The notes under the pieces were generated by a model. That model saw only the letters and a list, made by a program, of their open reading frames with translations, was not told the origin of the DNA and ran no database searches. From positions 1 through 64,000 of the forward strand of contig CAZQIV010000001.1 of NCBI GenBank assembly GCA_964593705.1: a stretch of DNA of 64,000 nt. Reading direction: 5' to 3'. Positions 10,701-25,700 of this stretch are shown here, one piece after another. Origin of the DNA: SABY01 sp964593705. Its GTDB lineage: Bacteria; Bacteroidota; Bacteroidia; Bacteroidales; 4484-276. How positions within the stretch are numbered: position 1 is the stretch's first letter; each line of letters opens with the position of its first letter. Made by a program: the position numbers and the translations under genes.

Positions 10701-13700
10701 TCACTTACATTTGAAGTTACTTTTGATCCTGCAACACCCGGTGGTTATACCGGCGTATTGAACATTGAAAGTAACGACCCGGATGAACCAACAACAGCAG
10801 TTTCGCTCGAAGGCTTTGCCTTACCTGCCGGAGCAGCAAATATTTCCACATCCGTTGATATGATCAATTTTGGAAATGTGGAAACTGAAACTGAAAAAAC
10901 CATTTCATTTTTTGTGATCAATACCGGAACTACAGCTTTATCTGTTAGCAATATCGTGTCGAATGATGCTTCATTCAGCGTGTCGCCTACATCTTTCACA
11001 CTACAAAATACCAATGACCTGAAGGAGGTTTTTGTTACATTCACACCTCCATACAAAGGATCTTTTACTTCTGAATTATCAATAACTTCAAATGCAACTC
11101 AAAAACAACTGAGCCTTTTGGGTGTGGGATTCGACAATCATTTTAATATTGTTGCTCAAACCGGTTTGCCATATTATATTGTTGTTGAAGAAACCAATCT
11201 GAACGACTACATCGAAGCCGGTGATGAATTGAGCGTTTTTGATGGCGAACTTTGTGTGGGAATGGCCAGTATTGGCGATTCATTATCCAATCAGGATGTG
11301 GCTATCATTGCCTGGGAAAAAGATGATGCAAATGGTCTTCCCGGCTTTACATCGGGAAACACAATGTCATTTAAACTTTGGACTGAACTTAACGGCATCC
11401 CCACACAATTGGATGCTACGCCTACATATACTATTGGAAACGGAAATTTTGGCTTTGGCCAGCTTTCCATCGTAAGTCTTGAATTTGGCTTGCCTGAAAT
11501 TGAGGTTGATCCCATGGAAATATTTGCCGCGCTCAACGAGCCGGATTCAACAACAAAAATGCTGAGTATCCAAAACAACGGAACAGAGAATTTATATTTC
11601 CGGGCAAACTTAGATGACGATCCGGCAGGTCGATCATTATCACTTGACGGAAGCAACGATTATGTTGCATTGGGAAATTTATCGCCCGGATCGCTATGGA
11701 CTGCTGAAGCATGGGTAAAACCCTCATCCACGCCAAGTGGAAGAAAAGCAATATTTGGCGGACACAACTCCTGCAACGACTGGGGCATTGTGATGTCGGA
11801 CGGAGGGTACGGCATTAGCATCAATCCGCCTTCGGAATGCTCCCAAACAGTTTATGGCAGCTACAACGGATTTGCTACAGCAGGCCAATGGGCTCATGTT
11901 GCAGCCACCTGTGATGGTACAACTGCCAGCTTATACGTGAATGGTGAATTTATTGCCTCTGCTCCCGTGTTGGCCAACTATACCGGTTATAGTAACGATG
12001 TTCGTATTGGTGGTGAAGCCTGCTGCAGTAATAAAAACTTTCCGGGTCTTATTGATGAAGTTAGGCTGTGGAACTATGCAAAGTCCGAAGCAGAAATCAA
12101 TATATTGATGAATACTTCTTTATCAGGGAGTGAAACAGGGTTGAAAGCGTATTGGAATTTTAACGATGGAACGGCCACAGATGTTTCCGGAAACGGATAT
12201 AATGGAACGCTGCAAAGCGGTGCAAGTATTATCGCCCCAGGATGCCCTGAAGTTGCAAGCTGGGTAAAAACTCCGCCTGATCTTAATACGGTTGCACCCG
12301 GACAAACTGTGATTGCCGACATTAAATTCTATTCCGAAGGACTAAACGATGGATTATACGAAAGCAACATTATTATATCAAACAATACCATCAACAACCC
12401 CAACCTGATAATTCCCATCACACTTAATGTTACCGGGAATCCACAGATAGAAGCCTTACCCCCGGCTTTGGATTTTGGACAGGTAATCGTAAATACCTCA
12501 TCTGAGGAGGAAATGAGCTTTAAAAATATAGGTACTCAGGATCTTATTGTTGATGATATTGTTTTGCAATTGGGAGCATTAAGTAGCTTTTCAAAAGACT
12601 TGACAGGATTATCATTTCCATTTAGTGTCCCTCCGGGAGATTTGTTTGCTATTAATTTAAGCTTCAATCCACTTTCTCCCGGAATGGTCTATGACTCGAT
12701 CCTGGTAATATCAAATGCCAGTAATGCCGGTACACTTAAGGTGCCACTTTCCGGCGAAGGCATTACTCCTCCGGAGATTTTTGTTTTTCAAACATCTTTT
12801 TCAGGAACTTATGCATGCAATGATACTTATTACGATTCCGTGATGGTTTACAATATTGGCCAGGAAAATCTTGAATTTGAAATTGCAGGGAGTTTACCCT
12901 GGATTTCAGCAAGCCCTGCATCAGGTTTTGTTGCAGGTGGCGACAGTGTTTCGATACTTATCAATATTTCAACCCTCGATCTTTTTGCAGGACAGCATCA
13001 GGCAGGCTTGTTAATTAACTCAAACGACCCTGATCAACCTGTAACTGAAATCCAATATAGTATTACAGTAACCGGCGATCCTGCCATTCTAACCAATGAT
13101 TTTATTGATTTTGGAACCGGTAATGTGGGAGATACCCTTGTAGGCGAATTGCTGATTGCCAATAGCGGTTGCGATACACTGCTGGTAAGCAATGCTACCA
13201 TCGAAAGTAATTACCAGGTGTTTTATATTAACAATCCTTCTTTTGCTATTCCTCCGGGCGATGCTTTTCCCATGTATATTTCTTTTGCCCCCGAAACTAC
13301 CTTACAGTATTCGGCCATTATCACCATCATATCCAACGACCCGAATACATCTGCTTTACCTGTGGTAATTTCAGCAACAGGTGTGGAACCGCCAAATATG
13401 GCTGTTTCGCCACTCACCTTGTCATCAACACTACAGTCCGGAGATATTGATAATAAAACCATCAGTGTGCAAAACACAGGAGGTGAAACCCTTAATTTTC
13501 AGGCTGAAGCCTCATCAATAAATCCTTATGTGATGGCGCTGGATGGTACAGGCGATTACATTAATGTGGTTCACAACGATATGCTAAATCCAACATCAGG
13601 GCTTACTATTGAAGCATGGATTTACCTGATCGACAATACCAACGAATTTGTGGCCGGGAAAGAAAACTCTGGCGAAGGTAAATACCGCTTGTGGGTAAAC

Positions 13701-16700
13701 GAAAATCATCTCTTCGAATTTAAACTTAACAACCTCTATTCGCTGACTTCGGCAAGCCAGGCCGTAAAAAATCAATGGATTCATCTCGCTGCGACTTTCG
13801 ATGGCGAAACCATGAGGATTTTTATTGACGGTATTTTGGATGCTGAACAATCTTTCGATTCATTCACGATTTTGCCGAACACTGACAATCTCAGGATTGG
13901 AAGATCGTATCAATATGCATTTTTCAATGGTAAAATTGATGAAATAAGGCTATGGGATATTGCCCGCAACCAATCGGAAATCCAATCGACAATTAACCAG
14001 GCCTTGCTCGGTACCGAACCGGAATTACTGCTTTATTTCCCCTTGATAAATTCAACAGGAAACATTGTTTCGGATGAATCATCAAATAGCAATAACGGTA
14101 TCCTTTACGGGAATCCGGTAAGGCAAAGTTCAACAATTCCCTTTGATGATTACCTGAATCTGTCGAATTATGTAGGTGGATTGACCGCCGGACAAACACA
14201 GAATATCAACGTGGGAATAAATACCACGGGATTCCTGGCAAAGGTTTATCAACGCGAAATTCTTGTGAGTGGAAACGCTGTAAAGAATCCAACGGATTTG
14301 GTAGCACTTTCGCTTACCATCCAGGGAAGTGGTATCATTACTCCAAGCCCTTTGAGTTTAAACTTTGATGATACATTTATCGGGCTTTCTGATACTCTGG
14401 AATTGATAATCGAAAATACAGGGGCCTTGGCTGCCAATATTACGAACACCTTGTTTAGCTCATCGGCTTTCTATCCATTAAACGAAATCACGAAAATTTT
14501 CCCATTTTCACAGAAGACTCTTTTGGTGGTCTTCGAACCGGCGGCTATTCAGCAATACAACGAAACACTGACAATTTCGCTTGAGAATGCAAATGTTGCA
14601 CAAGTTCAGATTCCACTGGCCGGATTAGGAGTTACTCCTCCGGTACCGGTTCTATTGCCCGATGCAGTTGATTTTGGTGAGATTGTGGTTAACCTTACGG
14701 GAACAGAAAGTGTAGAACTATCAAATACAGGAAGTTCAACTTTGGAAGTTTATAATGTTTCGTTCACGGACGGGAATCTTTTTGCTACCAATCTTCCATT
14801 GCCCCAATCTCTCGGATTTGGCGAATCAGTAATTTTTGATGTCCAGTTTACCCCGGTAAACTACAATTTGGTTTCTTCAGAAATGATTTTCTCGACCAAC
14901 ATCGGGCCGATGGCTTTGCCCTTGGCGGGGATTGGTACTCCCCCTGATCATGATCTTGCAATTTTTAATGTAATATCCCCACTGTCGGGATGTGGTTTGA
15001 GTAATGCTGAGTCTTTAACTGTTACGATCCAAAATTATGGTGAACTTGACCAGTCAAATTTTAATCTTGGATATTCACTTAACAACGGGCCAGCTGTAGT
15101 CGAAACTTTAAATGGGACATTACCATCAGGCGAAACCGTGGAATACACTTTTAATCAAACTTTAAATTTGGTCAGCATCGGCACATACGATCTGCAAATC
15201 TTCACCTTGCTTCCCAACGATGAAAATACGGTGAATGATACCTTGGACAGTTCAATTACAAACTCTCCGTCGGTTGGAGATTTTACAACCCTTTCTCCCG
15301 CCGATAGTAGTTTTGGTGTGTTAGAACCGGTTTCATTCTCATGGGATGCAGTGCCAAACGCATTGGAATACGATTTGTACATTTGGAGAACAAATCAGCA
15401 AAAACCTGATGATGCAACGGTTTCAGGCATTACCAATTTATCCTATGTTTATTACGATTATCTGAACAAAAACTACCTGTACAACTGGCAACTTGTGGCA
15501 AAAAATCAATGCTCATCCAGCGAAAGCGAAATAAGATTATTTTCTTTCAATGTATTCTCCGATCTCACGATTACTGAAATTATGATTCCTGATTCAGGAT
15601 ATTCAGGTGAAAATGTTGAAGTTTCCTTTACCATCTCGAATATAGGAACCGGTGGAACAGGACTTGTGCCCTGGAAGGATAATGTTTATATTTCGACCGG
15701 TGCTATTTTTAATCCGGTAACAGCCACAAGTGTTTCACAGCCTACAAATATGTCAGCACTATCGGGTGGAAATAGCTATACCAAAACAGTTACTTTCGAT
15801 ATTCCTGACTATATCGGTGGTGATTACTATGTATTTGTAAAAACTGACATCAACAATAAAATCCAGGAAACCAACGAGAACAATAATACTTTGGTTTCGG
15901 ATGGTACGATGGAAATTATCCTTCCGCCTTATCCTGATCTAACAGTTTTTGATGTCCAGTCAACCAAGGGAACAATTACTCCCGGCGAAACACTTTCGAT
16001 AGGATGGAATGTAGAAAACATAGGTGATGCCGCGGCAATTGGCGGCTGGAGCCAGCGTGTTTCGATTATTGCCGGAACCCAACGAAAAATACTGGGACAT
16101 GTACAATATACCGACACACTCGAAGCTGGAGGCATACTTTCGCAAAGCTCTTCATTCACCATTCCTGAATACCCCGGCATGGAAGGAGAAGTTTATATTG
16201 AAGTTTTATTGACACCATATCCTGAACTTGTTGAAAAACCAAACGGTGGAATCAATAACCTTGCATTATCAGCCGAAAGTTTCACGCTCGAAAAAGTGCT
16301 GCATATTTCCATACCCCAGGCAAGCATTAACGAGAACGCTGTTTCTCCGCTTCAATGCATGATTTACCGGAGTGGTTTACGAACAAATGCCCTGGTTGTA
16401 AACTTTGCTGTTACAGAACCTACACGCATTAGTGTACCTGTTACGGTTACCATTCCTGCAAATCAATCGGGCAAAACATTCAACTTATCAGCTATCGACA
16501 ACGCTTTGATCGAAGGTAATTTTGATGTTGAGATTCTGGCTCAGGCCAATGGTTACGACCAAACGACCTCAATGATCACTGTTTTGGATAATGAGTTTCC
16601 TTCACTTTTTGTTAATCTAAGCGCTACAGAAGCAACAGAAGGCGAGCAATTTGAACTTACGGTTACACGTGATTTAGTTACAGATCAGGCAATAGATGTA

Positions 16701-19700
16701 AATCTTTCTACGCAAAGTCCAACCCAAATTGGCCTTCCCACAACGATAACCATCCTGGCAAACGAAGCCTCAGCAAGTATAATGGTGCCGGTAACCGACG
16801 ATAACGTTCCCGAATTAACCAAAGATGTGGTACTCACTGCTTCGAAAACCGGGTTTATTGCAGGATCAGCAACCATAACGATTATCGACAATGATATTCC
16901 CCAGGTTGCCCTGGCAATAAATCCTGAGACAGTATCTGAAGCCGGTGGCCCTTACGCGGCGTGGGGTACAATTTCAAGATTAGAGCCCGGCTCTGATCCT
17001 GTAACTATTGTTTTATCATCTTCACCCTCAGGGCAACTTTTCTTCCCTGCCCAGGTAACAATCCCTGCCGGTATGATGGAAAAACAGTTTAATGTTGGCG
17101 TTGTTGATAATGGAGTTCTTGATGGAGATCGAACCATTGAAGTAACCGGCGCAATTTATCTTTCATCCTGTGGATGTGGAGTTCCTGAAGAAAGTGGTGG
17201 AACAACCACTGCCGATGTAACCATCATTGATAACGATGGGCCTTCATTGTCCCTTGTCTCCGATCCCATTATTGTTCCTGAAGGAATTGCTAACGCAGGG
17301 AAACTTGTAATTACAAGAAATACGCTTGGAGGCGCAGCGGTTGAGCTAAGCCTGTCGCATAATGGTGCTGATGAAATTGATTTACCAACAACAGCCACTA
17401 TTCCTGAAGGTGTGGATGTGGTGGAAGTACCTTTCAATACCCTTGACGATGGCATTGAAGATGGTGATCAGATTGTTTCGGTAACCGTTACAGCCAACGA
17501 ATATAGTTCTGGCGGTTGTTGGGTGATGGTTAGTGACCGTAACCTTCCCGATTATGTGCTTTCAGGAATGGAATTATCGCAAAGCGCGCTTCTGATTAAT
17601 GAAACCGTTGATGTTAGTATTAAAATAAAGAATAATGGATTTGCTCCGGCACCCGAGGGTGCAAAAGTAAAAATCTATAAATCGACAAATAATGTGCTGG
17701 ATGCAAATGATGTTGTGATGTCGACCATATTTACCCCGTCAACACTTCCCATTGGCGATTCGCTTATCATGAACAAAACTCTGACGCTTACTGGCGACGT
17801 TGGGGACTACCACTTGTTTGCCACGGTAAATAAAGAGGGCATTCTAAACGAACTTATCGGAATCAATAATACCTCCGAAGCAAAGGCTTTGTCAGTTTTA
17901 CCTGATTATACTGCTACTGTTAATGTTGAGGGCGATATCTTTAACGGAAGCTCACCAATTACCATTACCGGTTCTGCGGAAATGGCAGCAAAAGCATCAG
18001 CTGTGAATAAACCTGTGGATGTTTATGTAATAGTTGGAGGAGTAAGACGTGTGTACCCTGTTACCAGCAATGAAAATGGTGACTTTAGTGTTACGTTTTC
18101 TCCTTTGAATGGAGAGGCCGGTGATTATCAGGTTGGCGCTTGCTACCCTAACCAGGGATTGACTAATGCTCAGGACAGCTTTGTTTTATTGGGAGCTAAA
18201 CAAACGGCTACAAGTTATATCATCTGGGAACTTTATCAGGGCGAAACCCAGCAAAAATTCTTGGAGATAAAGAATTTGAGCAGTCTTCCTTTAAGTATTG
18301 TAGATATCCAGGTCATTTCTTCACCTTCCGGATGTAATCTAAATTTTGTTCCATTAGCCGAGCTTCAGGGAAATTCCTATGCTACAATGAGCTATAGCGT
18401 TAATGCTACTGAAGTAACTGATGGTAGCCTTTACGAGGAGGTCGAGCTAAGACTAACATCTTCCGAAGGAACAAAATTTAACTTCAGTGCATGGTTCTAT
18501 TGCTCGGCAACTAAGGGGAACCTAAAACTCAATCCTGTGGTTTTGAGCGAATCGATGGTTAAGAACCAGACAAATTATGTTGAATTTGAAGTTACCAACA
18601 ACGGACTGGATGAAACCGGACTTATCACTATTGACTTACCCGAAGCTTATTGGCTATCGATGGCAAGCCCGGATACTATTTCCTCACTACAGCCCGGTGA
18701 AAGTGCCACTGCTACAATAAAGCTTATCCCCGGTGATGACTTGCAACTAAACAATCCTATTACAGGATCGATTGGCCTATCAGGTACCAATTCAAACAGT
18801 GTAAGTCTCCCATTTACCTTCGAACCCATTTCGATAGAAACGGGTGATTTGCTTGTGGATGTGGTTGACGAATACACCTACAATACCCAGGCTGCACCAC
18901 ACCTCGACAGTGCGATGGTGATTTTATTACATCCTTATACAGGCCAAATTATCGCCCAGGGTTTAACAGATGCAAATGGTCATTTTCTGGTTGAGGATGT
19001 CAACGAAGGGTATTATACACTCAAAGTTCAGGCATCTATGCACGGCAATTTCCAGGATTATATCTTTATTGAAAAAGGGGTAGTTAATGAAAAGGTTGTA
19101 TTTATTGCCTTCCAGGCCATTACCTATTCATGGGATGTTATCCCAACCGTAATAGAGGACGAATATGAGATAACCCTTGTTGTAGAATTTGAAACCAATG
19201 TACCTGCTCCGGTAGTTCTTATGAATATGCCGGATACCTTACCTCATTTAGAACAGGGAGAATATTTCCCCTTCATTCTTACCTTAACCAATGTAGGACT
19301 GATCACGGCCCGGGATGTTGAAGTTGAGTTACCAGAAGATGAGGAATACATGTTTACGGCCAATGTGGATCAATTGGACATTCTTCCCCAGCAGGCTGTG
19401 CAGATACCCGTAATTATGGAACGACGACCACCTGACAAGTCTTCTGGTACAAGATCCCTCAATTGCTCGGATATCACCATTACCAAGTATAAATTTGAGT
19501 GTGGTCCCGACGACCAATTAAGGGTTGTATCGGCATGGAGCATTTACCTTGGAAGGATTTGCACGAGCAGCGGTGGAAGCATTCCATGGTACTGGGGTGG
19601 CGGATATGGCCCTGGTGGCCCCGGCGGTGGCGGCCCTGGTGGTGGCAGTAGCATAGGTCCCGGAACACCCTACCAAAGTAGCAATGCCGGATGTGATCCT

Positions 19701-22700
19701 TGTGTTGCTGAAGCGCTAAACTGTTTCATCGATTGCATAAATCCATTACCTCCTGTTCTTGATTGTGGCGCTGACATATATTCAAACGGCCTGAATTGGA
19801 GTAACGGTATATCCTGTGCATGGGGTGTAGTTGATACCTTTACCGGCGGATCCTTCGGCTGTGCATGGTGCGTTGGTACAACAATTGGTTGTTTCATTAA
19901 CCAGGCCATTGGCAACACTTCACCCATGCAGGGTGCCCAAGGTAAAAACACCACCGAAGCCGAACAGGTTTTCGAAGATATGGTGATGCTTGATAAAGGA
20001 TTCGTGGCCATCGAAAACTGGTCGAAAGAACAAGCCGGAAATGATGAACTTGTTGGCAAGGAATTTTTTGGAACATTTAATCAGGCAGTAGCCGGATTTA
20101 CAGATAATGAAATTCCAATTGATCCTTCATCACAGGATGACCTCATAGCTGCTTTTGACGATACTGATATTTCCGAAATGGAAATCCTCGACTTTGTAAC
20201 TTACTGGAATACCACGCTGGAGGCAAGGGGTAATGGGATTTACTCTCCAACTCCCGAATATCCTGATATCATCGATACCTTATTGTTACATCACTACGAG
20301 TTGGTTTTGGATAGCGTAATTCAATATGTACATGGCAGAGGTTATCCTTCGATGGACTCATTGTTTAATGTTAGTGCCGCTCTTGGTGGAAGCATTCTTG
20401 ATGATAAATCATCTTCAGTTTGTGCTACTGTAACTGTTCAGTTCTCACAAACCCTCACCATGACCCGTGAAGCATTTGAAGGAACGTTAACCGTCTTCAA
20501 CGGACACGAAACAGATGCCATGGAAAATATCTCACTCAACCTCGAAGTAAGAGATGAAGACGGAGTGCTGCGAAATGATCTTTTCCAAATCAACACCCAA
20601 TCATTGGATCAAATCAGTGGCATTGATGGCTCCGGAATTTTGAATGCACTTACCGATGGCACAGCAGTAATCCTGTTTATTCCGGAACGTAGCGCTGCAC
20701 CTGATGTTCCAAAGTACTATTCATTCGGTGGAACTTTATCTTATCTCGATCCTTTTACAGGTGAAATATTCGAACAACCGCTGTTCCCTGTAACTTTACA
20801 GGTAAATCCAAGTCCGAACCTCTACCTGAAATATTTCATGCAAAGGGATATTTTTGGTGATGATGCACTTACCGAACCCATCGAACCCATGATTCCTGCC
20901 GAATTGGCTGTGATGATTGATAACCAGGGCGCCGGAACTGCAATGAGTGTAAACCTTGAGTCGGCTCAACCCGAGATCATAGAAAATGAAAAGGGATTGT
21001 TGATAGATTTTGCGATAGTCGGATCTAATTTAGGCGGACAGCCTGTTCAATTAGGAATTATGGACGTTGACTTTGGAGATATTCCAGGTGGCGAGATTGC
21101 CGTGGGTCAATGGTGGTTTACCAGTACGCTGCTGGGGCATTTTATTTCTTATGAGGCTTCAGTAAACCATTTGGATAGCTATGGCAATCCTGATTTGAGC
21201 CTTGTGAGCGGAATAGAAATTCATGAATTGATAAAGAGTATCTGCGTTTACGGACCATTGGATGATACGATTCACGATTTCCTTGTAAACGACATTCCTG
21301 ATACCGACGACATCCCGGATGCCATTCACTACTCCAACGGGGCAATTGCCCAGGTTGTTGAGGCTAACGATGCGCAAACTGATGGTGCTGTAACCCTCAA
21401 CGATACAATCGTTGATCTCACGGTAACGCCTTCGTTATCGGGATGGAATTATGCAAAAATTGATGACCCGGGCAACGGCCTCTACCGTATTATCAGCATT
21501 ACCCGCGATGACGGACAGATAATTCCCCTCAAGAATGTTTGGTTAACTTATAGTACCATCCCCGATGGCGGCGAACCGATTTATGAAAATAAGTTGCACT
21601 TTGTTGATGATTTTGCCGAATTAACGGCCTCGACTTACACAATAGTTTTCGAACCCATCGATCAGGATGTGCCTGAAGTTATTGCCATTAATGGTGTGCC
21701 CGAAGGGCCAACAGATACGCCGGTTCAAAATGTAGAAGTTGTTTTTAGCGAACCCATCGAATCCACAACATTCACATACGAAGATATGACACTGAAAAAC
21801 CAGGCAGGTCCTAACCTGATGGATACTCTTGTTATCATTTCATCGATAAATGATTCGACTTACAACGTGGATATCTCTGATAAAACCAGTCCGAATGGTT
21901 ACTACACACTAACTGTTCAGGCTGCCGGAGTAACTGACCTTGTAGGAAACTACGGACAATATGGTATTCAGGTTGGATGGTTGCAAACCATTGCTACCCC
22001 GGCCATCGATTATTTCTTCGGATTGCCCGAAGTACCCGGAGCGCCCATCGATACCTTGCTTGTATTATTCAATATGCCTATCAATACAGCTACTTTTACA
22101 AATGATAAATTGACTTTAACAGATCCGGATGGCAATCCACTTTCAACAGCTTCTCTTGTAATTACTTCGGAGAGTTTTAATGATGTATTGTTTAAAATTA
22201 GTGGGCTTGCACCGCTTACCGCCGGAGACGGCACTTACGAGCTCACATTTAAACTCACCGAAATTCAGGGTGAAAACGGTCAGGTTGGTGTTCAGGATCA
22301 GAGTGTGGAATGGATTGTTTGTCAGATTCCACTGCCTGTTGCCAATGCCGGTAGCAATACTTCGGTTTGCGATGGAGAACCCCATCAGTTGTCAGGAACA
22401 GTTGAAAATGCAGGTTCTATTCTATGGTCAACTGCCGGAGATGGAACATTTAACGATGCGCAAAGCTTAACAGCTATCTACACTCCCGGTGTTCAGGATT
22501 TAGATAATGGAACGGTTGAGCTAAGTTTAACTGCTGAAGCACTCAACGAATGTGCTGCGCCGGTTACCTCAACGCTAACACTCACAATTCTTGAATCTCC
22601 AACAGCAAATGCCGGTGAGGATGCCTTGATTTGTGAAAACTTTAGCCAGTCACTATTTGGCACAGTGTTGAATGCTAACGATTTTACATGGTTAAGTTCG

Positions 22701-25700
22701 GGTGATGGAGCCTTTACCAACAGCAAAATTTTAACGCCAAGCTACACACCCGGAGTACAGGATGCTATTAATGGAATGGTAGAAATTTCGTTGGTGGCTC
22801 AGCCCATAAGCCCTTGTTCACTTGCCGATACATCCTCGGTATTGATAAGCATTCAACAAGCGCCGGCGGCGAGTGCCGGTAGTGATACCATTGTTTGTGA
22901 AGATCAATCATTGATGCTAACTGCCGTAGCCCATCATTACAGTTCACTTACCTGGATTGCAATTGGTGATGGTACATTTAGCTCACAAACTACATTGAAT
23001 CCGGTTTACACTTTTGGTAATGAAGATATCAATGGAGGATCGCTCAATATATATCTCATTGCATTACCTAATAGTCCTTGTTTCCTTCCGGCCTTTGCCA
23101 ATCTTTCGGTTGAAGTTGGCAGAGCACCATTTGCCTTTGCAGGAGATGATGGAATGGTTTGTGAAAACGGGCAATACACGCTCAAAGGATCAGCGCTTTA
23201 CGTTAGTTCATTCTTGTGGAGCACTAATGGTGATGGAGAATTTGGAAATACACAGCATTTGAATACTACTTACACACCGGGAGCAGAGGATATTTCCAAT
23301 GGGTCAATGCAAATTACTCTCACCGGCCAAGCCCAAAACCCATGTACACTTGCAGAATTTTCAACAATGACATTGAGCATTCAGTATCCTCCCGAGGCTA
23401 ATGCGGGCGAGGATGCAACAATATGCGAAAATGAATCGCATCAGTTATCAGGTAGTGTACAAAACGCACAATCCATTTTATGGCAGACATCTGGCGATGG
23501 AACTTTTACTGATAACCAGGCACTCAACCCGGAATATTCCCCCGGAGCTATGGATATTCAAAATGGTTCTGTAACCCTAAGCTTGAATGCCCTCGCGGTG
23601 AGTCCGTGTGTAACTGATGATATTTCTACAATCACATTGGTAATTCAGGCATTGCCAGTTTCCAATGCCGGTGTTGACGCAGTGATTTGTGAAAACCAAA
23701 GCTATCAATTATCAGGTAGTGTGGATAATGCAACATCCTTCCAATGGACATCATCAGGAGACGGTACTTTCGACAACGCTGGAAGCCTTTCTGCCATTTA
23801 TTCACCAGGAATTATGGATATTCAAAATGCCATAGCTACGCTTACACTTACGGTTCAAGCTCTGAGCCCATGCGAGCTTGAAACATCTTCCGAAATGCTC
23901 TTGCAAATCACACCTTTAGCTACGGCTGATGCTGGCGAGGATGCTACGATTTGCGAAAATCAAACACACGAGCTTTCGGGCATTGTGGCAAATCAAAGCA
24001 GTTTTGTGTGGGAAAGCCAGGGAGATGGTAGTTTTGATGATGACCAAATTCTAAGTCCGGTTTATTCTCCGGGATTTGCAGACATCCAGGCCGGAATGGT
24101 AAATGTAAGCCTTACTGCCCAGCCGATAAGCCCTTGCGCTCTATCTGATGTTTCAACAATAACGTTGGAAATTCAACGCCTGCCACAGGCCAATGCCGGC
24201 GAAGATGCCACGATATGCGAAAATCAAACACATGAGCTTTCGGGCATTGTGGCAAATCAAAGCAGTTTTGTGTGGGAAAGCCAGGGAGATGGTACTTTTG
24301 ATGATGACCAAATTCTAAGTCCGGTTTATTCTCCGGGATCTGCCGACATCCAGGCCGGAACGGTAAATGTAAGTCTTACTACCCAGCCGATTAGCCCTTG
24401 CGCTCTATCTAATGTTTCAACAATAACGTTGGAAATTCAACACCTGCCACAGGCCAATGCCGGCGAAGATGCCACGATATGCGAAAATCAAACACACGAG
24501 CTTATGGGCATTGTGGCAAATCAAAGCAGTTTTGTGTGGGAAAGCCAGGGCGATGGTAGTTTTGATGATGACCAAATTCTAAGCCCGGTTTATTCTCCGG
24601 GATCTGCCGACATCCAGGCCGGAACGGTAAATGTAAGCCTTACTGCCCAGCCGATAAGCCCTTGCGCTCTATCTGATGTTTCAACAATAACGTTGGAAAT
24701 TCAACTCCTGCCAATAGCCAATGCCGGCGAGGATGCCACGATTTGCGAAAATCAAACACACGAGCTTATGGGCATTGTGGCAAATCAAAGCAGTTTTGTG
24801 TGGGAAAGCCAGGGCGATGGTAGTTTTGATGATGACCAAATTCTAAGCCCGGTTTATTCTCCGGGATCTGCCGACATCCAGGCCGGAACGGTAAATGTAA
24901 GCCTTACTGCCCAGCCGATAAGCCCTTGCGCTCTATCTGATGTTTCAACAATAACGTTGGAAATTCAACTCCTGCCAATAGCCAATGCCGGCGAGGATGC
25001 CACGATTTGCGAAAATCAAACACAAGAGCTTTCGGGCATTGTGGCAAATCAAAGCACTTTCTATTGGGAAACTTCCGGTGACGGTTTGTTCGACGATTTC
25101 CAACTGATCAATCCGGTTTATTCACCAGGAGCAAGCGACATCGCAAATGGCACGGTTGAAATATCACTGACAGCTGTTCCTGAATCACCTTGTGTTTCAA
25201 CAACAACATCTAATATTGAAGTTGCAATTCAAAAGCTACCAATGGTTAGTGCTGGTGACGATCAATCGATTTGTCATACCGAAAGTGTGCAATTATCAGG
25301 ATTGCCTGAAAATGCAGATGGATCAATTTGGTCAACATCAGGTGATGGTACTTTTGATAATATTGCTGATGCAAATACAGTTTATTATCCCGGCACTAAC
25401 GATATAGCAAATGGAGAGGCCATCCTTTCACTCACGGCAGCTCCAATTGCGCCGTGTTTGTCATCATCAAGTGATGGATTGACCCTGATAATCAATTACT
25501 GTCAGGATATTACCATCCCACAAGGCTGGTCAGGAATTTCAAGTTATGTTGAACCTGTTAATGCTGAACCCGATTCAGTTTTCGACAAGGTGATGAATGA
25601 TCTTATCATTATGCAATCGCAAACAGGCATTTACTGGCCCGGGCAAAACATCAATACCATTGGCCTGTGGAATACTTTGCAGGGATACAGCATAAAGATG

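Noticed and set aside
23928..25055. Regular direct repeats, considered as a CRISPR or satellite
   Set aside because: The 264-bp period is in frame within a continuous 6288-codon gene and encodes a protein domain repeat; there are no spacers.
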